DNA of 64,000 nt, from the NCBI RefSeq assembly GCF_002776525.5, contig NC_045436.1, positions 100,685,272-100,749,271 on the forward strand, written 5' to 3'. The number at the start of each line of letters is the position of its first letter. Position 1 is the first letter of the stretch. This stretch comes from Piliocolobus tephrosceles (Eukaryota; Chordata; Mammalia; Primates; Cercopithecidae). The notes beneath the pieces are model-generated. The model was not told the origin of the DNA and did no database searches. It saw only the letters and a program-made list of their open reading frames with translations. Shown piece after piece: positions 27,601 to 37,800 of this stretch. The position numbers were made by a program, and so were the translations under genes.

Positions 27601-30600
27601 TGTTTACTGAGTCTTTACTTGGCCTCCCAATGTAAAATTGCTCTCCACCCTAGCACTTTCCATTCACCTTTGCTGCTTTATTTTTCCATAGCACTATATT
27701 TTTTTCTTCTTTTTGTTGATTGCCGCCTGACACTAGATTGTAAACTCCATGCTAGCAACTTTTGTATATTGTGTTCACTCTGTATTTCTCGAGGCTAAAG
27801 TAGTGCCATTTTAGTGCCTGCGCATGTTCACGTGGGAGTCAGACACACACAAATTGCCTTCTTTACCCTGAAACAAATTTATGATGTTCTCAAATCAGGT
27901 ATCTTCTCAAGAGATACGAGATCTAAAGATCAGAAACTTCAACTTTTTGGCTTCCAACTAGTAAATCACCTCTCTTTGTTCCCCCAAACCTGGTTTTGAA
28001 CAAGCAGAGTCAGGGGATGGGGTGTCACAGATTCCACAGCCTCTTGGGGGATATATGCTCACGTCCCTCCTGGTTGGAACTCTGAAACAATGCTCCTATG
28101 CAATATAGTGAGGTTGTTTGCAGTCTGTTTTGATTATACATTTTTAGTTTTTAGGGCACGTCAGATACATTAGAAGGCAAATCGGCTTTTGTTGACGAGT
28201 CTGTAGCCTCTATAAAACTGCAGACTTTGTGAAATCCATGTTTAAAGATTTCTGACTGCCCCACAAAGCAGTAAACAATCTGACTCACCTTGACCATCAG
28301 CTCCTCTAAGAAGGCTCCCCTGGTCCTCCAGAGTGGAGTTAGCTACTTCCTTCCTGAGATCTCATGGTGCTTTGTGAAGCATTAACTCTCGCACTTATTG
28401 TAAAGCAGTTGTTAATTGTATGTACCTTTCTCCTCTGAGTTGCTATAAGCTTCTTGAAGATGAGGTCAGTATTTATCATTTTAGCCTTGGGAACTACCAC
28501 AGTACCTTCAGGGTACAGAGTAGTAGTACAATACATTTTTATTGAATGGGTCCATTTATGTATGAATCTATAGTACAAAATCATAGCACATCCCTGCTTT
28601 TCAGAACACAGTCCAGAACACACAATGATCACAGGGATACACAAAGTTGCAGGCTTTGCCTCCAAACCAGAAATGATCAGGTAGGACTGTAACACATGTT
28701 TAAAGAGCTGGCCTGTTTCCGTGTATTTTCTTTTTATTCATTTTATAGGCAAATATTTTACTTTATCCTATTTTGGTTACGTGATCAATATTCTTTAGCG
28801 TTCATACAAATGCCTCTTAAAATTTTTTACTTGATTTTGATTACTATTTAATAAATAAAAAATATAAATAATTAGATATGCTATGGGAAAAAATTTAAAA
28901 GGCAGAACTGTTGTCTTTAATGATATTTTCTACATTTTCATGGTGCTTTCTAAGATCTTATAAGTTAATATATTGAAGTATTAACTGATGATCCTCCAAA
29001 ACACACACTATTCTTTTGTTTTATGTAGCTAATTCTTTCTTTGCTCGGTAAGAGATTTTTTTTTTTTTTTTTTAAAGAAGGAATCTCGCTCTGTCACTCA
29101 GGCTGGAGTGCAGTGGCATGATCTCAGCTCACTGCAACCTCCACCTCCCGAGTTCAAGAAATTCTTCTGCCTTAGCCTCTCAAGTAGCTGGGATTACAGG
29201 TGCCTGCCACCATGCCCTGCTAATTTTTGTACTTTTAGTAGAGTTGGGGTTTCGTCACATTGGCTAGGCTGGTCTCAAACTCTTGACCTCAGGTGATCTG
29301 CCCATCTCGGCCTCCCAAAGTACTGAGATTATAGGCATGAGCCACCATGCCTTGCCAGTAAGGGATAACTTTTGTCAGATTAAGTTTGTCGTAGAATAAA
29401 AAGAGGAGAACAGCCCCTGTTTGGGCTTTGCATTTCAAAATAGACTCTCCAAACTGTAGATACCATCTGGAAAATCAAATCTTTGAATTTCAAGAGCTAA
29501 TGTTTTCAAAACAATTTTTAAAGATTTTAGGCTAATTTATTTTGTGCAATTTATTTTGAAATGCCTCAAAAAGTAACATGAGTTGATGGATTAAAAGAGG
29601 GATGGATAGATGGATGAATAAATGGTGAACAAGTAGAGTAAAATGTTCATGTTCATGGCAGAATTTTGATGGTGGGTATATGCGTATACCACACAATTCT
29701 TTCAACTTTGCTACGTGTTTGAAATGTTCATGATAAAATGTTAGGGGAAAAGTCTGAATTAAGGCATAAAAACTTATACTAAGAATAACTGATTAAAAAA
29801 ATGAGTAGATGAAGAGTCAGTGTAACCTGTCCTTACCACTTTCACCATCTGCCCCAGAAGAGTAAAGGTTTCATGCCCCAGGAAAATGAAAATGAATCAG
29901 GCAAAAAGAGTACTGCCTGGATGTTTCTCAGTTCTCATGAGGAAATGCAGCCCTACTACTCTTCTTCTTCTCCTTCTCCTTCTCCTTCTCCTTCTTCTTC
30001 TTCTTCTTTTTTGAGATGAAGTCTCGCACTGTCACCTAGGCTGGAGTGCAGTGATGCAATCTTGGCTTACTGCAACCTCTGCCTCCCAGGTTCAAGCGAT
30101 TCTCCTGCCTCAGCCTCCCAAGTAGTTGAGACTACAGGCATGAACCACCATGCCTGGCTAATTTTTTTGTATTTTTGGTAGACATAGGGTTTCACCATGT
30201 TGGTCAGGCTGGTCTTGAACTCCTGACCTCAAATGATCCACCTGCCTGAGCATCCCAAAGTGCTGGGATTACAGGCAGGAGCCACACCACACCTGGCCCC
30301 TATTCCCCTAATTCTAGGTACTCATCTATCATCTTCCAAATTGCTTACATTGAACATCAAAGAGCAGAGTCAGCTCCAGCCTTACTCACTGGGTTAAGTC
30401 CAGGGAAGGTACAAGCCTTGAAGAGAATTTCTCCACACCACCATGGTACACGGCTGTGACATGGCCTTACAACTTGTCTAAGTAGAGAGGTCCTGAGACA
30501 ACTCAACCCTAGAGTGGTGTGGAAGCAGAGCCAGAAATTTCCTATGCTCCTGAGAAGGATGAAAGAGTGGCTAACTGAGGGTTTGAGGGGGCCTCAGAGT

Positions 30601-33600
30601 CAAACTGAGGAGGATGTAATGTTTACCATATGACCCTAAGGATAAGAGATGTGCTGAGTGACCTGGAAGCTTTAGTGATTGCCAGTGAGGATATAGGCCA
30701 GTGAAAAAAATCTGTAAGGGATAGACTACATCAGTGCCAATGGCAATGTCAGATGGGGGATCACTGTAGCCCTGATATCTCCAGCCCAAAGTTGCCAGAA
30801 AAATACATGATATCCAGTCAAATTTGAATTTCAGATAGACAACAGTTTTTTGCATGTTTGTCCCATACAATATTCTGCCATTTATCTGAAATTTAAATTT
30901 AGGTGAACATCCTATATTTCTATATGCCACATCTGGCAACCCTATTTCACCCAGATTATTTCACAAAATCTGTTCCACAAACCCTTAGGTACCATTACAT
31001 GAAGGGATAGGGTAGAATTCTTGCATACCACTGCACAGAAAATATAAATTGCCTGAGAAAACACTGAAGTGACTGAAATTTTCTGCAGTCAACTAGATAA
31101 ATTATTTTCCGAAGGACAAGCTACAGTTCCTAGAATGGAACTAAATTTAGTTTAGAAAACAAATAAAATTACTATTTTGTACTAAGGAGTTATGTGGTTT
31201 AAAATACTTTATTTGCTTCAATCTGAACTTCATAACAGCCCTGTAAGAAGAGGCATCTTTAATGTTAATGAGGACAAAGTTGAATTTAGAGATGGCAAAT
31301 GACTTGCTCACAATTATGATGTAACAAATGGGTGGCTGAACCCATATCAGAGTTCATTTAGTCTTCCTGGTTTACTTCCCCCAAAGAACCTTTGATCTAT
31401 GTTGGTAGACATAAATAACACACCTAAAAATTATAGCAGGAGACATCATTTAACAATGATGGAAAAGCAATGCGGGGGCCCAAGCCATTAGGAATATGAT
31501 TCAGGGAAGTTTTACAGGAATTAAGCATTTTTTGAAGGATAGATATGAGGTAGCTTGACCTTTGATGTTGTATCCAAACAAAATCTTAACAAATTCCCAC
31601 TACTGCTTGCCTAGAGATTAATTTCCATTTCCAAAATAGAAATTAGTGGTCAGAAAAGAGAAATTCAGTCTTTAAAAATTGTAGTGGTTAGAAAAGAGAA
31701 ATTCAGCCTTTTAAAACTGTGATCTGTGTTTGAGTTTTTTTAAAAAAATTCTTTTCTCTGGAAGGAAATTAGCTGCTGATCATTTTATAGCAATGCAGAT
31801 CATTCTGTTTTTCTCTTGTACTTTGCTCATGTGTTGAGTTCACCTTCATTCATGTATGCACTTTTTTCTTTGAGATGGAGTCTGGCTTGTTGCCCAGGCT
31901 GGAGTGCAATGGTGAGATCTCGGCTCACTGAAACCTCTGCCTCCCGAGTTTAAGCAATTCTCCTGCCTCAGCTTTCCAAGCAGCTGGGATTACAGGTGTG
32001 CGCCACCACACCCAGCTAATTTTTTTGTATTTTTAGTAGAGAGAGAGTTTCACCACTGTGGCCAAGCTTGTCTCAACTCCTGACCACAAGTGATCCACCC
32101 ACCTCTGCCTCCCAAAGTGCTGGGATTACAGGTGTGAGCCATGGCACTCAGCCAATGTATGCATTCTTATATTAAATACTTATTGATTATTGTCTGTGGA
32201 CCAAGTATTGTGCTTAGTACTAGAATATGAAGATGAGCAAAAGGCACATCTCAGTTGTATTTTCTGTTTTCTGAATATAAAATCTGAACATTAATGGGGA
32301 CCACTCCATTGATGATGGAATCTTTTCTGCATCATTCCTGCCAAGGGGTTGTCCAGATTAGCTTGGATACTTCAGGTGAAAGAGAACTACCTTTTTCCTG
32401 AGGCAATATATTTCAACACTGTATCTATAGATTTAGACACTATTTTTAAATACCGCAAGTTATAATTATAAAAATTCAGAGACTAGGCATGGTGACTGAA
32501 ACCTATAATCCCAACACTTTGGGAGGCTGAGATGGAGGAATCGCATGAGCCCAAAAGGTTGATGCTGTAGTGGGCCATGATCGCACCACTACACTAGTGG
32601 TGACAGAGCAAGACTGCTGGGTGACAGAGCAAGACTCTGTCTCTAAAATAATAATAATAATAAGCAAAATTTTAAAAAATTAAGAAAGAACATGTGCATA
32701 TAAAGATGACACAGATAAATGGAAAAGCTAATGGTGAGTACTCAAAACATGGGTGATACAAAGAACACATAACAGAAGTGTTTTGTCTGAAAATAGGGCT
32801 GACTCAAAAAAAAATCTCCCAATATGCTAACCTAAAAAATTGCAAACATTTGCTAACTCAGTTTTAATGACAAACATTTATTTTAAAAAGAAATCAGAAT
32901 AGCTATCTTCTTCACTGGGAAAAAAAGGAATAATTGATCTTATTTTTTTGCTTCTTATTCTAGAGTCCCATAAGAAAACATATTTACATACTTTGTGAGT
33001 TATGCCTCACTCTCACCACAAGTACAAAATAAAGTAAAAAGCGTTTTTGTTACATTTCATCTAGAAGGAGGACATGAGAATGACATGAACATTCTTCAGC
33101 AAGAGCTTACAGTGTCCATTTTGCTAGTACTGTTCCCATACCCATTCAAAAATATTTTCAATCAAACTAGAAATAAGAAGGCTTACTTGAGAAAGAAGAC
33201 TTATGATGCATTAGATTCCAAAACCCAGCTCGGGTTGAGATGTCTCTAGGAGACATCCACATCCTGTCACAAAGCTAAACAGATCAAGAACATCATGAAC
33301 ACATTTGTTAAACAACTCTTATGAACATGTTATTTATGGTATCTCCCAAGCCCAATATTTTGCTTCCTTAACATTGTCATGAGTTTATACATTTCCTAAC
33401 CCACAGGCTTATGCTGTTCTTCTTCTTACATTAAAAGGAATACCTATCCAAAACTTCTTCAGATTTACTTACTGAAGTCATGCAAGTCTGGAAGAAGACA
33501 AAGGTGGAGTGATAATTCCAAAAGTAAGAATAATACCTTTGGCTTTAAATGTCCATTCAGTAGAAACCCTGAGACCTCCAGTGCTTTTTCTTCTCTTTGT

Positions 33601-34768
33601 AGGGTTCTAGGAAGACTTATATTCTTCTAATTAACATTTATAATTTCCACACAGATGCCACTTTTCACTTCAAGTCTTGATTACTTCCACCACCAAGCCC
33701 CCCAGTGTTGTCGTCTCCTCCCCCGCCCACCCCATTAACCCAAACTGGAACTGCCCGGACTGTTGTGTTCACTGAGGCAGAGAGAATCCTCTTCTAACTA
33801 CGCTTACATCTTCCAAAAGACAATCTGCATCTCCCAGTTTTCTGTAACTCTTTCTTTTGTGGAACATGGGACAAATTCTCCCAGTGATAGAACAGATGAC
33901 TTCTGAGTAAATAGAAAGCATCCTACTCAAAAGTGTGTCTTATTTATCAACAAGAATGGAGCCTCAGTTTATATCCCCATTGCACCGCTTCTTCTGTTCC
34001 GTATAGAAATTTCTGCCAAACGGGTGTGTGGCTTTCAAAAGTTAGGGAAATATTTTCTCTCCTTAATATTTATGAGTTTTAATTATTTGGTCTTAGGATC
34101 CAATTTTAGTTCACAGACCTATGTCTCTGTTTTCCTGGGATGTCTGGTGGTGTACTTTATTAGAATATAGAGTTCAAGCTGGGCATATGCAGCAAGATCT
34201 CCTTATCTGGATGTATACCTGATATTCATGTAGAGTGGAATCCTTTAAAAATCCTTGTAATGAATGGAAGGAGAAATATGTCATAAATTAACCATGGGAT
34301 CCAATTAACTCTATGGTGATATTTTGGGAAATACAACATGGCCTATTTATCCGCTAATCTGTTTAATTTGGAGGGTTTATAAAACTTTCAGAATCAGAAG
34401 ACTAAACACTAAGAGCCAAGCTTTACAGATAATAGAAATATACATGGTTCATTTAAATAACTTCACCTATGTTGCCAGTAACGAGTTTCAAATGCGATAA
34501 GGTACAGCAGCTGAGCTGAAAGGTTCCTCACTGCCTGAGAATTTGCAGGCAGAGCTTTTCAGCCAGGTATCCAAAGATTTCCCAATGAAAGCTTAACAGA
34601 TCCTCACACAACAATGCAACATTTTTTTTTCTAGCAGAAAAATAGACCAAAACATTCCACAGCTACAACCTTTGAAATTAGATAATGAGATTCAAAGAGG
34701 AAGTCAGTTATTGTATGAGAAAACCATTAAAGAAAATTTTGAAGCTCAAGCTCATCCTACTAGCATTG

Positions 34769-34805
<37 letters not shown>

Positions 34806-37800
34806 AGTGTTGTATTGATTTAGCACTTTATATTTACAGAGTGCACTTTCACTCACTTTGTATAATTATCACAACCCATTGTACAGATAAGAAAATAAGA
34901 TTTTGATAAAAAAAAAAAAAAGAAAACAGCTTTCAAAAAAAGGGAAATAAGAAAAGGAAAGCCAGATTTTTTTTCCCCAACAGCGTGGTTACAGAAAACA
35001 TGTGTCAATTTACGGTAGTTTGCAAGAAGATTTTCCCTCACAATCTTTTGAAGTGTCATGAGTATATATTAATCTCGGAATCAACCAAAGCAATTTCTCA
35101 AGGCTTTTTACCTTGGGAAGAGTGTCCAGGTCTAGAATTTGTCCCCAGCCACTGGGAGTTCCTCCCTGAACTTGTATCAAAAGTAATTAAAAGCCCATTT
35201 CTAGTTCTGCCTCTAAGTTAAAATCAGAAGCAATGGAATCCAAAGACAGGATGGGGCTTTTAGGTAAATTCAATCCTGGCAGGATCTGCTTAAAATTTGG
35301 GCATTTTTCCCTTTCATTCCCAGGTTTCATCCTTGTTTTCAAGCATTATTGGAACTGTATTTGTTTACCCAAGAAATACAATTCGAGTATCCTGTCCCTT
35401 TGTTTTGTATTTGAAGATATATGACTGCAGGTTCATATATTATTTTCATAATTTTCTCATAGTACTTGAACAATAACTTGGTTATATATAGCTTTCATTT
35501 AACATTCATATTGGAACCTTAATGTCATTCTCACTTACGTAATTATTTTTCCTTTGCCTACAAGACTTTAAATGACCTTTGATTACTAACTCTCTACTTC
35601 TTCAACTGTCCCAGAATATAAAAGCATACTTTCATGCTCATGGAGTTCCTTATGTTCATCAATAGTGGTTTTCTGTTTCCTCAAAGCAGTGAGTCAGTCT
35701 GTTCATTTCTCTTATAGTAATTCTCCTTCTTTACATATTCTTGGCAATAGTAGCTGAACAAAAAGGGAACTTGACATATATCTCAGATTCTTTCACTAAA
35801 TAATATTTCTTTTATTCAGCCACACCCTTCACATCCCATAAAGTCATAAAGAAACCAATTTCCTTCTCCTGGAAAGGGAACCTACCTTATTGTTCTTAGG
35901 CTAACTTCATTCAGTGTGAAAACGAGAGAAGTCTCCTTCAGTCCCTGTCATTGGCTCACCCTTGTCTTAATCAAATAGAAATTTTCTTATATATTTCCCT
36001 TTCTATCAATATCTCAGCAAAAATGTGAAGGTCTTTGTTTTGTTTTGAATATAGGATTTCTTTCTGCAGAGTGCTATTGTGTAAACAGTAGTTCAGCAGA
36101 GATTCCACCTGGAAACTAAGCCATGTTTACTCAAAGAATCAAATATTTGAAACACCTGCAGAGGACAACTGAGGAGGATATGCCAGTGGTCTATTGGGAT
36201 AAAGAATGAAGACTCCTGGGGGCTGTTCTGGGAGAATTTACCCAGGAGAGAGAATCAAGTCACAGTGGCTTGATCCAAGTTTGGTGCTTTAAGCTCAAAG
36301 AGGAAGAGTTAGCCTGATGACAGTATCGTTCCTGACACCAGCTGGAGCTCTAGTCTAGTCTTCAAATAACTCTGAAGTGAGGGAGGGAAAATTAAAAGTA
36401 GAAAGTACAGGGCAATTGTTTTCATTACACAGATTTGAGATTAGGTCCAGAATCTAAATCCCCTTAGCTGTACAATCATGAGAAAATTGTTTAGCCGCAT
36501 TGAACTCCAGTTTCCCCATCCATAGACGGGTAAAGATGAAATGGGCTAATGAATAGAAATACTTTGCAAAATGCTGGCCAAGAGCAGGTGCTCAATAGAC
36601 AGCAGCTAAAACTCGAACAAGGACAAACTGAAAGGACTGTGACCCTCCGGCAAACACTGGAAGTGCAAGCTAATGTTAGAAAAGAAGAAGTCTCTTCACC
36701 TCGGTCACAAGAGCAATAGTGTTTGGTTGCATTTGGAGTTCCAGAAGACATATTCCACATTGAGCACACTTGGCATAGTGAGTGGTACCCAACGGTGCTC
36801 CTGAGAGTAGTACAGCAAACTTTGAGAAGCAAGGAGTTTGAGCACCTGAAAACTTTCAGCAGTCCATAACTTCATGACACCAGGATGGGTAAGACCAAAT
36901 GGCAGCTTCCATACAAGAACTGAGAGATTGAGTTTGAGTGTACATTTTGTACTCCCCCGCAGACTCTGAGAACTATTTGTAAAGGAATTGTAGGGATAAA
37001 TCAATTGTATATTCAGTGTTACCATGTCTCATGAAACCAAGCAAGTTGTTTACTACTGGTGATTTCTAGAAAATTCTATGTTGTGATACTTTATACCTTC
37101 ATGGAACACTTATACGCCATCATCAAGGAATCCATGAGTCGCTCATAATTCATATGAGAGAAAACATTTAGATACACAAGTGATCACAAAAGCAAAATTA
37201 TGAAGTCTATAAATGACATATAAAGAAGATAAAGATGTAGGACAAAGCAGGGAGGGGGCTGAGTAATGCCATGTGGGACTAGAGAGGGTGAAAAGGTTTC
37301 AAAATGAGAAAGGTTTGAATTGGGATAAAAAAAAAAAAAAAAAAAAAAAGGCAGTTCATCAAATGGGCAAGGAAGCGAGGATTTCCAGAAAGAGTAAACA
37401 GCATGTGAAATGATAGCAGAGGAAACTTCACGGTTTGTTAAAGGCTTATTGGTAGCTAGAACACAGGGTGCACTTTGGGAAGCAGCAGAATATATAGAAG
37501 ACACTAAAACACTACAGGAAAAATATGTACAAACTTGGCTTTCTATCCTGATACAACTTTGTGAATTTAGGCAATGTTTTAAAATGTCTATGAACTTTAG
37601 TTTCCTCATCTGGAAAATGTGGATAAAGACAGTCATATTTAAGTGTTGTTGTAGGTAGCAAACAAAATAAAGTATCTACCCCAATACGTATTTACCCCAA
37701 CAAGTATTACATCGTTCTTCTAATGTTTTGTTCTAAATGTGGCAGAAGCTATATCTTGGAGGAATGTATATATGATGAAAAGGCATTTGGATTCAGTGAT

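Larger units (their letters stand above)
26235..27800 (+). mobile_element. L2 copy interrupted by two Alus
   Basis: cttggagtcatccttgactc (near 26265) and, after the Alu pair at 26430-27006, aacctttcagtggcttccca, aaggtcctacacaatctagc and ctttatttttccatagcact form a continuous L2 3' region in sense orientation. Confidence 0.75.

Noticed and set aside
29960..30008. Short regularly spaced units suggesting a CRISPR-like array
   Set aside because: Simple CTT/CTC microsatellite at an Alu tail in a primate genome; no repeat-spacer structure anywhere in the window.
37184..37636. 150-codon open frame, minus strand
   Set aside because: It contains a poly-Phe run from the poly-A tract at 37328-37349 and overlaps a MIR; not coding.
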